Assembly: GCA_035301345.1 (NCBI GenBank)
Contig: DATGUM010000009.1
Coordinates: 1 to 64,000, forward strand
DNA: 64,000 nucleotides
Reading direction: 5' to 3'
Origin: CALAMD01 sp035301345
GTDB taxonomy: Bacteria; Bacillota; Bacilli; Bacillales; Amphibacillaceae
Shown: piece after piece, positions 53,220 to 62,843 of the stretch
How positions within the stretch are numbered: position 1 is the stretch's first letter
Layout: every line of letters starts with the position of its first letter
Made by a program: the position numbers and the translations under genes
Notes under the pieces: model-generated
Database searches by the model: none
What the model saw: only the letters and a program-made list of their open reading frames with translations
Told to the model about the DNA's origin: nothing

Positions 53220-53906
53220 TCACCTCAATTGTTCTGAGAACAGAAGCCAAGGATCAACTGTCACGGGAGGGAGTGAATGACACGTAATTATTTCATCTTT
53301 TGTCGTATGCGGTAAGCTTAATTCACGCGCCCATAATGCAATTTGTTGCCCTGGCTTGTTGACTCCTTTTCCGTACTTTTGATCACCAAAAATAGGTGTA
53401 CCTTCTGTTGCAAGCTGGACTCTAATCTGATGAGAGCGGCCTGTTTGGAGCTCGACAGAAAGTAAGGATAGTCCATTATGAGATTGGATCACTTCATAGT
53501 TTAAAATAGCTTTTTTTGCGTGTTTCGTTGCTTTTTTTGATGCATGAACGAAGTTGCGTTTTCTATCTTTTTCTAAATAGTGAACGAGTGTTGCACGTTT
53601 TTGTTTAGGCGTTCCACGTACGACAGTCAAATATGTTCGTTTAATATTTTTTTGTCGTAAATGATTCGCTAAGCGTGAAGCGGCTTTAGACGTTTTTGCA
53701 AAAACGATTGCACCACCGACCGGGCGATCAAGTCGGTGAACGAGTCCGAGATAAACGTTTCCAAGTTTATTGTAGCGGACTTTTATATCTTCTTTTAAAA
53801 TAGTTAATAAATCTTCATCATGACTGCTGTCTTGTTGCACAGGTATGTTGACTGGTTTTTCGACGACGAGTAAGTGATTGTCTTCGTATAAAATGTTAAT
53901 GTTCAA
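53220..53906 (-). CDS. RluA-family pseudouridine synthase
   Basis: 228-residue RNA pseudouridine synthase. The catalytic Asp is in HRLDRPVGG (near residue 62), followed by SKAASRLANHLRQ; ELQTGRSHQIRVQL is the third motif. No S4 domain. Target uridine unknown. Two-gene operon with the deacetylase. Confidence 0.93.
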   Translation of the reverse strand: MNINILYEDNHLLVVEKPVNIPVQQDSSHDEDLLTILKEDIKVRYNKLGNVYLGLVHRLDRPVGGAIVFAKTSKAASRLANHLRQKNIKRTYLTVVRGTPKQKRATLVHYLEKDRKRNFVHASKKATKHAKKAILNYEVIQSHNGLSLLSVELQTGRSHQIRVQLATEGTPIFGDQKYGKGVNKPGQQIALWARELSLPHTTKDEIITCHSLPPVTVDPWLLFSEQLR

Positions 53907-54127
53907 TGAATAACCTACTTTCCTATAATTACATGAATACGTTAATCGCTATTATATCATCACGAACCGCTGACGCAAAAATAGTTATGAATATAAATTT
54001 ATGAAAAGATTTCGTTGTATTTTTGTGAGTGATGATTTTTTAAACAAGTTGTTTCAGTAATTATCGTATAAAAAAAGAGAGTTATTCCGTATAATAGATT
54101 GTAATTAGTATACGAGGGGGATTATTC

Positions 54128-56686
54128 GTGCAAGTGATTGTATCTCATGTGAACACAGATTTTGATGCATTAGCTTCAATAGTCGCAGCAAACAAATTAT
54201 TTCCTGATGCGCAAATGGTCTTAGCGAATGAACAGAACAAACAAGTGCGCCAGTTTTTATCAATATATCGCGATGTTTTTCATTTCGTATCGCCGAATAA
54301 TGTCGCATGGGAAGATGTGACGGAACTTATTTTAGTCGATGAAGCATCCCTTACGCGAGCGAGCTTACAGCGAGAAAAACTTCCGACAGAAAATATTCAT
54401 GTGACGCTTTATGATCATCACCCGCGAAAAACGACTGACGTTAACCCGCAGCAAGGCGTCGTAAAGCGTGTCGGATCAACAGCGACCATTCTCGTGCAAG
54501 AACTTGAAAAGAAAAACTTACAGATAAATGAGTTAGAAGCGACACTGTTCGGTTTAGGCATTTATTCAGATACGCGTTCGTTTACGAATAGTAATACGAC
54601 AGCGGAAGACTTTGCAGCAGCTGAATATTTAAAACGACAAGGAATGAATTTGGCGATTGTTCAGCGATTTAATTCAGACGTTTTTCAAAGTAAAGAACCG
54701 GAAATGATTTCGGAATTATTGCAAGTTGCGACAACTCACCAATACGAAGGTCTAGAGATTATCGTCTGTGCGAAGCAGTATGACGAACACTATTCAGGTT
54801 TATCAACGTTAACGCAAAAGCTTTTACAAATAACGAATAGTGACGCACTCATTACGATTGCACAAATGAAAAATAACGTCTATATCGTCGGACGTGCACA
54901 TACGAATCGTGTGAACTTACTGCCACTAATGACTGCATGGAAAGGCGGTGGACATGAAAAGGCCGCTTCAGCGAATGTTAAGCACGGTGACTTTGCGCAA
55001 ATTGTTGAAAAAGTGACGGAACAGTTAGCGATGATTGTTAAGCCAGCAGTGACGGCAAGACAGATGATGACGAGCCCGGTGAAAACAGTGGCACCTGAGA
55101 CGACGATAGATGAAGCGACAGAATTAATGTATCGTTACGGACATACGGGCTTTCCAGTGATTGAACACGATCAACTCGTCGGTATCGTCACGCGAAGAGA
55201 TATGGAAAAGGCGAGTTATCACGGACTTGGACATGCACCTGTGAAAGCGTACATGAGTACGAATGTCCTGCAAGTAGGACCTGACGCGACAGCAGAAGAA
55301 ATACAGGAAAAAATTATTGAACATAATATCGGTCGATTACCAGTCGTTCGGGATGGACGTTTGTTAGGTATCATTTCACGAACGAACATTATTGAAATTT
55401 TACATAAAAAGGCAGATACAGGGTTGCTCAGACAGTCAAACGTCGCTGAAGCATTAGCTGAACAACTGTCACAATCTTCTTATGAAATTTTAAAGCAAGT
55501 GAGTGCTGTTGCAACGACTGAAGACGTTCGTGCTTTTCTCGTCGGTGGTATGGTGCGCGATTTATTACTCGGAAAAAGTAATGAAGATATTGATATCGTC
55601 GTTGAAGGTGACGGGATTGTCTTTGCGAAAAAATTAAAACAATCGTATGCAGGTGACGTCATTACACATGAAAAGTTTGGCACAGCTACGTGGACGACGA
55701 CAAAAGGTGTTGAAATTGACATTGCGTCATCACGCTTAGAATTTTATACACGTCCTGCAGTGCTTCCAGACGTTGAACGATCGACGTTTAATGAAGATTT
55801 GCAGCGGAGAGATTTTACGATCAATGCGATTGCTATTCATTTGAATGACGATTCATTTGGCGATATCGTTGATCCTTTTCGCGGACAAAAGGATTTACGG
55901 GATCAAACGATTAGAACGTTGCATAATTTAAGTTTCGTTGAAGATCCGACACGTATTTTAAGGGGAATCCGATTTGAAACACGGTTCGGCTTTTCGATGG
56001 ACGAACAGACAGAGCAGTTAGCAATCGAGTCAATGCCGAAGATAAAAGAATTATCAGCGCGACGACTGATGAATGATTTAACGACTTTATTCTCTGAGGG
56101 TAATACAGAAGAGAAAATGAAGCGTCTATTCGAGTTATCATTTTGGGAACAATATTCAATTGATAACGAACGAGAAAGCTCGTCAATTAAACAGTTGAAG
56201 CATTTTAACAGACTCATTGAAACGCATGAGATCGCGAAGCAGTTAGTCGTTTTCTTGCAATTTATTATCCCGTTTTCTCAAGCACGTACGTTAAACGAAG
56301 CGGAACCGTTTGCCTTGACGAAAAGTGAACGAAAGTGTTTACAAGAAATAATTGAGCTACAAGATGAAGCGGTTTTACGTGAACACGGAACGATTGGGGA
56401 AAAGCACTACACATTAAAAGATTTTTCAGAAGAAGCGCTTTTATTTATGAGTGCACAGTTGTCGAATAAAACGCGTGAAACGATTGTCCGGTACGTTAAT
56501 AAACGTGAACAATTAAAGCCATTATTAACAGGTGCCGACTTAAAGCAATTAGGGTTAAAACCAGGGAGTTATTATTCACGCATTTTATTGTCTGTTGAAG
56601 AACGTGTGTTAGACGATAAAATAACGACTAAAGCAGAGGCCCTAGCTTGGGTGAAAGAAAACGCGAATGAATTCATAAATAGGTAG
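54128..56686 (+). CDS. DHH-CBS-CBS-tRNA nucleotidyltransferase fusion (A-adding type)
   Basis: 852-residue fusion. Residues 1-300: DHH phosphoesterase domain with SHVNTDFDALAS and YDHHP. About 310-425: two CBS domains (GHTGFPVIEHDQLVGIVTRRD and RLPVVRDGRLLGIISRTN). About 470-640: class II nucleotidyltransferase head GGMVRDLLLGKSNEDIDIVVEGDG with the DxD pair, then the RDFTINAIA and the RIL helices, and a C-terminal arm. This architecture occurs in bacteria with separate CC- and A-adding enzymes, where it adds the final A of tRNA CCA ends. GTG start with GAGGGGG. It lies 8 bp before the BceR-like gene. Confidence 0.9.
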   Translation: MQVIVSHVNTDFDALASIVAANKLFPDAQMVLANEQNKQVRQFLSIYRDVFHFVSPNNVAWEDVTELILVDEASLTRASLQREKLPTENIHVTLYDHHPRKTTDVNPQQGVVKRVGSTATILVQELEKKNLQINELEATLFGLGIYSDTRSFTNSNTTAEDFAAAEYLKRQGMNLAIVQRFNSDVFQSKEPEMISELLQVATTHQYEGLEIIVCAKQYDEHYSGLSTLTQKLLQITNSDALITIAQMKNNVYIVGRAHTNRVNLLPLMTAWKGGGHEKAASANVKHGDFAQIVEKVTEQLAMIVKPAVTARQMMTSPVKTVAPETTIDEATELMYRYGHTGFPVIEHDQLVGIVTRRDMEKASYHGLGHAPVKAYMSTNVLQVGPDATAEEIQEKIIEHNIGRLPVVRDGRLLGIISRTNIIEILHKKADTGLLRQSNVAEALAEQLSQSSYEILKQVSAVATTEDVRAFLVGGMVRDLLLGKSNEDIDIVVEGDGIVFAKKLKQSYAGDVITHEKFGTATWTTTKGVEIDIASSRLEFYTRPAVLPDVERSTFNEDLQRRDFTINAIAIHLNDDSFGDIVDPFRGQKDLRDQTIRTLHNLSFVEDPTRILRGIRFETRFGFSMDEQTEQLAIESMPKIKELSARRLMNDLTTLFSEGNTEEKMKRLFELSFWEQYSIDNERESSSIKQLKHFNRLIETHEIAKQLVVFLQFIIPFSQARTLNEAEPFALTKSERKCLQEIIELQDEAVLREHGTIGEKHYTLKDFSEEALLFMSAQLSNKTRETIVRYVNKREQLKPLLTGADLKQLGLKPGSYYSRILLSVEERVLDDKITTKAEALAWVKENANEFINR

Positions 56687-56694
56687 GTGATTGT

Positions 56695-57387
56695 ATGTAT
56701 AAATTATTAATTGTTGAAGACGAAGAAAGTATCGCAAAAACGTTAAAGGGTCATTTAGAAAAGTACGGTTATGAATGTCATATTATCACTGATTTTACGA
56801 CTGTTTTAGATACATTTTTAGACGTTGATCCACATCTCGTCTTAATGGACATTAATTTACCTGCTTTTGACGGTTACTATTGGTCACGGAAAATTCGTGG
56901 GGTTTCAAATTGCCCGATCCTTATTATATCAGCGCGAGAAAGTGATATTGATCAAGTGTACGGGATTGAAAATGGGGCGGATGACTTTATTACGAAACCT
57001 TTTTCAATGACAGTCGTCCTTGCAAAAATAAATAGTATGATTCGTCGCGTCTATGGTGCTTATGCAGTGGAAGAAGATTCCCGCTTGTTAACGCGTGGGA
57101 ATACGACGGTTAACTTAGACACGGTTAGAATGTCGACAGACGGAGCGGAAGAGCTACTAACGGTGAAAGAGTTGCAATTATTTACAATACTGTTCGAATC
57201 ATTCCCAAATGTAGCGACACGACAACAATTGCTTGAAGCAATTTGGGATGATGAAACGTTCGTTGAAGAAAATACGTTATCAGTAAATATCGCTCGTTTA
57301 CGAAAGAAACTCGTCACTGTGAATTCAACGCTAGAAATAACGACGATTCGCGGGATTGGTTATCAATTAGTGGAGCAAGACGTATGA
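56695..57387 (+). CDS. Response regulator, BceR-like
   Basis: 230-residue OmpR-family regulator: receiver (DEE at 8-10, phosphoacceptor Asp near 53 in LVLMDINLP) and winged helix. DDETFVEENTLSVNIARLRKKL matches the BceR type. Together with the kinase and ABC transporter downstream it forms a bacitracin/antimicrobial-peptide detoxification module. It overlaps the kinase by 4 bp. Confidence 0.9.
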   Translation: MYKLLIVEDEESIAKTLKGHLEKYGYECHIITDFTTVLDTFLDVDPHLVLMDINLPAFDGYYWSRKIRGVSNCPILIISARESDIDQVYGIENGADDFITKPFSMTVVLAKINSMIRRVYGAYAVEEDSRLLTRGNTTVNLDTVRMSTDGAEELLTVKELQLFTILFESFPNVATRQQLLEAIWDDETFVEENTLSVNIARLRKKLVTVNSTLEITTIRGIGYQLVEQDV

Positions 57388-58361
57388 AATTATTTATTAA
57401 AGATCACTTATCGTTCGTTATTTTTTATATCGTCGCGGCAATCGGTTTACCAATGACGATTCACGTCCTTGATCGGTTCGAAAATCATTTTATCTATTAT
57501 GTTGTTTTGATGATGATTTTGCTTGCGTCGTTTTTAGTCATTCGTTATTTACGCCGGAAAAAGATGTATGACTCTTTAGCAACGAAGCAAATAAATAATG
57601 ACTTACCACTTCATGATCCACTTGCTCCAGTTGAAAAAAGTTACGATAAAAAAATGCAAGACGTTCAATCATACATGCTAGAACGCGAGCGAGCACACAA
57701 ACAGTTTGCTGATGAACAACAATTACTCATATCACACGCTGTCCATCAAATGAAAACACCACTTTCTGTTATTCAACTACTTATTCAAACGAATGAACGA
57801 ACGTATCCACAGATGATGCAAGAATGGACGGATATTCAGACAGAATGCCATAAGTTAAACGTCTCACTCAACCAATTGCTTACGTATAGCCGCTCGCATG
57901 AATTACTCGCTGACGTTAAAATTGAACGCGTGTCTCTGAAAGAAATGGTTCAAGAAGTGATTAATGATTTAAAAGCTTATTTTATTGAGCGACATATGTT
58001 TCCTAAAGTGACGTCTGCTGAAGACACTTTTATATATACAGATAGGAAATGGATGAAAGTCGTTATTTACCAATTGTTAAATAACGCGATTAAATATGGT
58101 TATGAGCAGACGACAATAGAGGTAGCGTTTGACGACGAAGCACTTACTGTTAAAAATGAAGGGAAAACGATTGATAAAAGCGATATAAAACGCGTATTTG
58201 ACTTGTTTTACACAGGGATAAAAGGGCGCGAATCAGGTGAAGCAACAGGCATTGGTTTATATTTAGTGAAAAGAATACTCGAGACGTTAGATTGTTCTTA
58301 TGACTTAAAATCAGCTGAGGAAGTCACTCGTTTTACAGTTCACTTTTCAAAACAAAAATGA
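57384..58361 (+). CDS. Intramembrane-sensing histidine kinase, BceS-like
   Basis: 325-residue kinase with two closely spaced membrane segments (about 9-29 and 36-53) and almost no extracytoplasmic domain, the hallmark of BceS-type kinases that sense through their ABC transporter. Phosphoacceptor His in SHAVHQMKTPLSVI (near 124) and a HATPase domain with GIGLYLVKRI. Confidence 0.92.
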   Translation: MKLFIKDHLSFVIFYIVAAIGLPMTIHVLDRFENHFIYYVVLMMILLASFLVIRYLRRKKMYDSLATKQINNDLPLHDPLAPVEKSYDKKMQDVQSYMLERERAHKQFADEQQLLISHAVHQMKTPLSVIQLLIQTNERTYPQMMQEWTDIQTECHKLNVSLNQLLTYSRSHELLADVKIERVSLKEMVQEVINDLKAYFIERHMFPKVTSAEDTFIYTDRKWMKVVIYQLLNNAIKYGYEQTTIEVAFDDEALTVKNEGKTIDKSDIKRVFDLFYTGIKGRESGEATGIGLYLVKRILETLDCSYDLKSAEEVTRFTVHFSKQK

Positions 58362-58364
58362 AGA

Positions 58365-58378
58365 TGACAAAAATGTCA
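58365..58378 (+). promoter_or_regulatory. BceR-type operator
   Basis: TGACA-AAAA-TGTCA, an exact TNACA-N4-TGTNA inverted repeat as bound by BceR-type regulators, starting 4 bp after the kinase stop and about 90 bp before the ATPase gene. A further TGTCA at 58385 may extend it. A -10 TATAGT lies at 58423-58428. Confidence 0.7.
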
Positions 58379-58466
58379 CGTTCATGTCATATGAAGCGAT
58401 ATAACTTTTACCGCCCTTGCACTATAGTTATCATTAACAAAGAAAGTTAACAAAGGAGCGGTTTGC

Positions 58467-59228
58467 ATGTCTGAAAAAATATTAGTAGTCGATCATTTAC
58501 AGAAAGAATATATTGGGAAAGTGACGCACCGAGCGTTAAATGGCATTGATTTTGAATTAAATAAAAATGAATTTGTCGCTGTGATGGGACCTTCGGGGAG
58601 TGGGAAAACGACATTTCTTAATTGTATTTCGACGATTGATCAGCCGACTGATGGACAAGTCGCTATTAACGGGAAAAATCCATTTGAAATGAATGATGAA
58701 GAACTTGCACAATTTCGCCGAACAGAGTTAGGGTTTGTTTTTCAAGACTTTAACCTCGTCCATACGTTAACAGTGAAAGAAAATATTTTACTTCCGTTAA
58801 CGCTAGAGTCAGTCGCAAGTGATGAAATGGACGAACGCCTAGAAAAGGTCGTGACGTTTCTCGGGATTGAATCTTTATTAGATAAACGAACGTTTGAAAT
58901 ATCTGGCGGACAGAAACAGCGTGTCGCTATTGCTCGAGCAGTCATTCATGAGCCGAAGTTATTGCTCGCAGATGAGCCGACAGGAAATCTTGACTCAAAA
59001 TCGGTGAATGACGTTATGGATTTATTCGCGTCGATTCATGACACATTCGAGTCTTCTATTTTAATGGTGACTCATGACGCTTACGTCGCTAGTTTTGCTG
59101 AGCGTGTTATTTTTATTAGGGACGGTATGCTTTATAACGACATTTATCGTGGTGAAAGTAAGAAACAATTTTACCAAGAAATTATGGACACGTTAACGTT
59201 TTTAGGTGGTGGTATGAATGAGCTTTAA
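58467..59228 (+). CDS. BceA-like ABC transporter ATPase
   Basis: 253-residue ATPase of the BceAB/MacB type: Walker A GPSGSGKTT, signature ISGGQKQR, Walker B LLLADEPTGNLDSKS. AAAGGAGCGG precedes the ATG. Separate promoter with the BceR-type operator allows peptide-induced synthesis. Confidence 0.93.
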   Translation: MSEKILVVDHLQKEYIGKVTHRALNGIDFELNKNEFVAVMGPSGSGKTTFLNCISTIDQPTDGQVAINGKNPFEMNDEELAQFRRTELGFVFQDFNLVHTLTVKENILLPLTLESVASDEMDERLEKVVTFLGIESLLDKRTFEISGGQKQRVAIARAVIHEPKLLLADEPTGNLDSKSVNDVMDLFASIHDTFESSILMVTHDAYVASFAERVIFIRDGMLYNDIYRGESKKQFYQEIMDTLTFLGGGMNEL

Positions 59229-61059
59229 TCATATCGTCATGCAAAATATTTTACGCGACAAATGGACGTACATTTCGTATTTCTTAAGTAGTGTTTTTTC
59301 CATTCTCGTGTTTTATCTTTTTACAATTACAGCTTTTCACCCGTTAATGGCTGAAATAGATACAGAAAGTACACTCGGCATTGCGATGTTACTTGCTAGT
59401 TTCGTCGTATATATTTTCTCGTTCGTCTTTATCGCTTATTCACTTTATTCTTTTCTGAAAAAGAAAACGAAATCAATCGGTGTCTTTATTATTACGGGGG
59501 CATCGATGAAGCAAGTGCGCCAGATGATTTTTAGGGAAAATATGTTCGTCGGCCTCGTAGCGATTGTGACGTCCATTATCATTGGGCTCGTCATTGCACC
59601 GATCTTTTTAATGATTGCGAAGCAGGTCTTTCAAGCAGACGACTTCCAAATGTACGTGCCGATTATACCGACAGTGATGACAATTATTTTATTTGCCGGA
59701 CTATTCTTCGTGACATCTTTATTTATGACGCGATTTATTAATAAAGAAGCAGCTATACAGCTGTTAAAATCAGAAGCAACACCAGAAAAATCACTCACAT
59801 CGATGCCGATTCGTACGACTGTATTTACACTTATCGCACTCGGATTAGCGAGCATGATTAAAATTAACGAAGCTTTTGTTGATAGTCTCGGGATGCTTTA
59901 TTATGTCGTTTTATTTCTAGCAATTTTAATCGCGATATATTTATTAATTAAACAAGCGTTCGTCATCTGGATTCGTGTTGCTGAAAAGAGTGACTGGTAC
60001 AAAAAGCAGACAAACATGTTATTCGTCGCAAATATAAAAGCGAAAGCACAGTCGTATACACATATCGTCTATTTATTAACGATTTTATTACTCGCTGTTT
60101 TCCTTGCAACGAGTGTTTTATACAGCTCATTACACGGTGTAAAAGAACAGACGGAAGCAGCTTATCCGTACGGTTACCAATATACGTCGCTTGAAGCGAA
60201 CAGTGACGAACAGCGTCAAGAACATTTATCATTTATTGAAGATACGTTTCAGGAAGAAGGCGTTGATTATGACCGCTTTGACTTCACGGTAAAAGTGGAT
60301 GAAGATAAGCGCATCGGATTTGTTGCATTATCAGCTTTTAATGAACTGCCTTTTCATGATGAGCAAACGTTAGCTGCGGATGAATTTTATGCAGTCGCTG
60401 GTTCAGACGGTGTCGAGCCATCAGCAGATGCATTTGATGAAGGTTTATCTCTTGTCGGGTCTAGTGATCGTAATTTATTAGTAACAGGATTTCTGAATGC
60501 TTATTACGTTGTGCCTGATGATGTATTTGCTCAAATCGAAGGGGCAGATTATGACATCACGGCGTATGAATTTGCCGACTGGACGGAACAACAAGCAGTC
60601 ATCGAAACAATTGATGAAGAAGTTGGCTATGATTTAGATAAATATTTAGCGTCATCAAAAGTGAGTTTATACGAAGCGGAAACGTTCGTTAAACGTGTTA
60701 TGTTCTTTATCGGATTTATGCTTAGCTTAATCTTCTTAAGCGCGGCGATGAGTATCATTTACTTTTACTTGCAAACAACTTTTGCTAGTGAAAAAGAGAA
60801 GTTCATGAGTGTCAGAAAAATTGGTTTATCAACGAAAGAAATTCGCACAATCGTTACGAAAGAATTAGCGCTATTAATTTTCGTCCCATTTGTGCAGTCA
60901 TTCGTCATGTTGTTTATTATTTTATTAAGCATAAGAAACCTTATTTCGACAGCGTTTATGCAAATGACATTGATTGGCGTATGTATTTTCTTCGTTCTGT
61001 TTTTAATCAGCTTTTTCTTAACGAGACATCGCTACGTTAACATGCTCATTAAAGAATAA
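59218..61059 (+). CDS. BceB-like ABC transporter permease
   Basis: 613-residue permease with ten membrane segments and a large extracytoplasmic domain (about 310-490) between segments 7 and 8, the BceB layout, and FtsX-like ends. The acidic extracellular part binds or senses the peptide-lipid complex. Overlaps BceA by 11 bp. Substrate among bacitracin, lantibiotics and similar is not deducible. Confidence 0.93.
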   Translation: MSFNHIVMQNILRDKWTYISYFLSSVFSILVFYLFTITAFHPLMAEIDTESTLGIAMLLASFVVYIFSFVFIAYSLYSFLKKKTKSIGVFIITGASMKQVRQMIFRENMFVGLVAIVTSIIIGLVIAPIFLMIAKQVFQADDFQMYVPIIPTVMTIILFAGLFFVTSLFMTRFINKEAAIQLLKSEATPEKSLTSMPIRTTVFTLIALGLASMIKINEAFVDSLGMLYYVVLFLAILIAIYLLIKQAFVIWIRVAEKSDWYKKQTNMLFVANIKAKAQSYTHIVYLLTILLLAVFLATSVLYSSLHGVKEQTEAAYPYGYQYTSLEANSDEQRQEHLSFIEDTFQEEGVDYDRFDFTVKVDEDKRIGFVALSAFNELPFHDEQTLAADEFYAVAGSDGVEPSADAFDEGLSLVGSSDRNLLVTGFLNAYYVVPDDVFAQIEGADYDITAYEFADWTEQQAVIETIDEEVGYDLDKYLASSKVSLYEAETFVKRVMFFIGFMLSLIFLSAAMSIIYFYLQTTFASEKEKFMSVRKIGLSTKEIRTIVTKELALLIFVPFVQSFVMLFIILLSIRNLISTAFMQMTLIGVCIFFVLFLISFFLTRHRYVNMLIKE

Positions 61060-61063
61060 TGTT

Positions 61064-61098
61064 AGAGCCTTCAACCATTTTCGGTTGAGGGCTTTTGT
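61064..61098 (+). terminator. Terminator after the BceAB-like operon
   Basis: Stem AGCCTTCAACC with GGTTGAGGGCT around a 6-nt loop, then TTTTG. Confidence 0.8.
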
Positions 61099-61183
61099 AT
61101 GACTAGGTTCACACGCCACCCGCTCAGTGGTAAGATAAGAGAAAGCTAGCACTTACTAAAAATGAAGTAAAGGAGCATTAATC

Positions 61184-62287
61184 ATGGATAACGTACTCAT
61201 TTCACGTAGAACTGAATTAATGAAAAAAGCAGCAGAAGCTAACAATCAACATTTATTAATTTTGGACCCAGCAAATGTTTTTTATTACACAGGTTTCTTA
61301 TCAGAACCACACGAAAGATTTATGGGATTATACATAAACTTAGAAAAAGAAGAGATGCACTTTTTCGTTCCAGCATTAGATGAAACGGCAGCAGCGAAAG
61401 CTTCAGACGTTGCGTCAATCATCCCGATTTCTGATGAAGAAAGTCCGTATGACATGATTAAACAGACGGTCAAGACGATGTCAGGGAATATCGGTATTGA
61501 AGGAACAGCTTTACAATATAAACAATACATAGAACTTACGAAAAGATTTTCCAATCTCGCGTTCGTAGACGTTGAATCATTGATAGTTGATCAGCGATTA
61601 CAGAAATCGACTGACGAAGTGAAGAAGATTCAATATGCGATCGACTTAATTGAAGACGTGTTAGAACAGGGTGTTAAGAAAATAAAACCAGGCATGACAG
61701 AAAGTCAATTAACGGCTGAATTAGAATATTTAATGCGAACGTGTGGCGCAGATGGCCCGTCATTTTCTACGATTGTTTTAACAGGTGAAAACGCAGCTTT
61801 ACCACACGGCGTGCCAGGTGATACGAAAATTAAACATGGTGACTTGTTACTCATCGATTTCGGCGTCATTAAAGACGGTTATTGCTCAGACATTACGCGC
61901 ACATTTGCAGTAGGTGAGCCTTCAGAGAAGCACAAAGAACTTTACAATATCGTATTAGCAGCGAATGAAGCAGGTATTGCAGCTGTTAAAGCGGGAGAAC
62001 CACTGAAAAACTTTGATATTGCTGCACGAAAAGTGATTGAAGACGCAGGATATGGTGATTACTACCATAACCGCGTGGGACACGGCATGGGTATCGAAGT
62101 TCATGAAGCACCGAGCGTACACGGCGCTAACGAAGATAAGGCTATTCCCGGAATGGTGTTTACGATTGAACCAGGCATTTACCTCCCGGGCGAAGTCGGC
62201 ATCCGAATTGAAGATAACATTTACATTAATGAAGATGGCACGTGCGAAGTATTAACATCATTTCCGAAACAATTACAAGTATTGTAG
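61184..62287 (+). CDS. M24-family Xaa-Pro peptidase
   Basis: 367-residue metallopeptidase: an N-terminal creatinase-like domain (about 1-130) and a pita-bread catalytic domain. Metal ligands are visible in LLIDFGVIKDGYCSDITRTF (two Asp), the His in GHGMGIEVHEAPS, and the Glu residues in FTIEPGIYLPGEVGIRIEDN. It cleaves Xaa-Pro dipeptides or the N-terminal residue before Pro. AAAGGAGC precedes the ATG. Monocistronic. Confidence 0.92.
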   Translation: MDNVLISRRTELMKKAAEANNQHLLILDPANVFYYTGFLSEPHERFMGLYINLEKEEMHFFVPALDETAAAKASDVASIIPISDEESPYDMIKQTVKTMSGNIGIEGTALQYKQYIELTKRFSNLAFVDVESLIVDQRLQKSTDEVKKIQYAIDLIEDVLEQGVKKIKPGMTESQLTAELEYLMRTCGADGPSFSTIVLTGENAALPHGVPGDTKIKHGDLLLIDFGVIKDGYCSDITRTFAVGEPSEKHKELYNIVLAANEAGIAAVKAGEPLKNFDIAARKVIEDAGYGDYYHNRVGHGMGIEVHEAPSVHGANEDKAIPGMVFTIEPGIYLPGEVGIRIEDNIYINEDGTCEVLTSFPKQLQVL

Positions 62288-62325
62288 GGATAGCTTTATT
62301 TTAGATGAAGCAAAATCTTACTCAA

Positions 62326-62362
62326 TAAAAAACCGCTTAGCTGACGATAAGCTAAGCGGAGT
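62326..62362 (-). terminator. Terminator of tRNA-Ala gene
   Basis: Perfect 9-bp stem (62333-62341 with 62351-62359), 9-nt loop, with a run of T on the minus strand just downstream of the tRNA. Confidence 0.85.
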
Positions 62363-62369
62363 AGGTATA

Positions 62370-62442
62370 TGGAGAATATCGGGCTTGAACCGACGACCTC
62401 TTGCGTGCCACGCAAGCGCTCTCCCAACTGAGCTAATTCCCC
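62370..62442 (-). tRNA. tRNA-Ala(GGC)
   Basis: The minus strand folds as a full cloverleaf: acceptor GGGGAAT/ATTCTCC with one G-U, D arm GCTCAGTTGGGAGAGC, anticodon loop GTGGCAC with anticodon GGC, and a T arm with GTTCAAGC. The discriminator is A and no CCA is encoded. It reads GCC and GCT alanine codons. Confidence 0.95.
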
Positions 62443-62460
62443 TTGGTTGATTACGAAAGA

Positions 62461-62489
62461 ATTATATCGTTAGTCTGTTTATTATTCAA
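62461..62489 (-). promoter_or_regulatory. Promoter of tRNA-Ala
   Basis: Minus strand TTGAAT, a 17-bp spacer and TATAAT, about 20 bp upstream of the tRNA 5' end. Confidence 0.7.
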
Positions 62490-62614
62490 GCTTTTTCCCT
62501 TTTCATAAACGTTTAAAATTTTTAAAATAATCAGTTGACTTTCATTTGTGACCGTGTTAATGTTTTATACATCGACCGAGCGTGTTGTCGTTTCGGTAGT
62601 GATAATTTAATACT

Positions 62615-62734
62615 TTCTTATCAAGAGAGGCTGAGGGACTGGCCCTGTGACGCCCGGCAACCATTAAGTGTTCGTACATTTAAAAAGGTGCTAATTCCTG
62701 TTGGATATTATCCGACGAGATAAGAAGAGGAACT
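62615..62734 (+). ncRNA. SAM-I (S-box) riboswitch
   Basis: The conserved S-box blocks appear in order: CTTATCAAGAGAGGCTGAGGGACTGG, GCCCGGCAACC, AAGGTGCTAATTCC and AGATAAGAAGAGG closing P1. The 62288-62843 gap holds this leader plus the tRNA. When SAM is abundant the terminator at 62747-62776 forms and metY is switched off. Confidence 0.96.
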
Positions 62735-62746
62735 TTTAAGTGATAC

Positions 62747-62776
62747 ACTCTCTTCTTATTGAAGAGAGTTTTTTTG
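62747..62776 (+). terminator. Regulated terminator of the SAM riboswitch
   Basis: Perfect 9-bp stem ACTCTCTTC/GAAGAGAGT with loop TTATT and a T run. Its 5' arm is complementary to the 3' strand of P1 (ATAAGAAGAG), giving the antiterminator switch. Confidence 0.92.
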
Positions 62777-62843
62777 TTTTAAAAACTAAAAAATAAGGGA
62801 TGGCATAAAAACCAAGTAATTTAATCAACTTAGGGGGATACTA

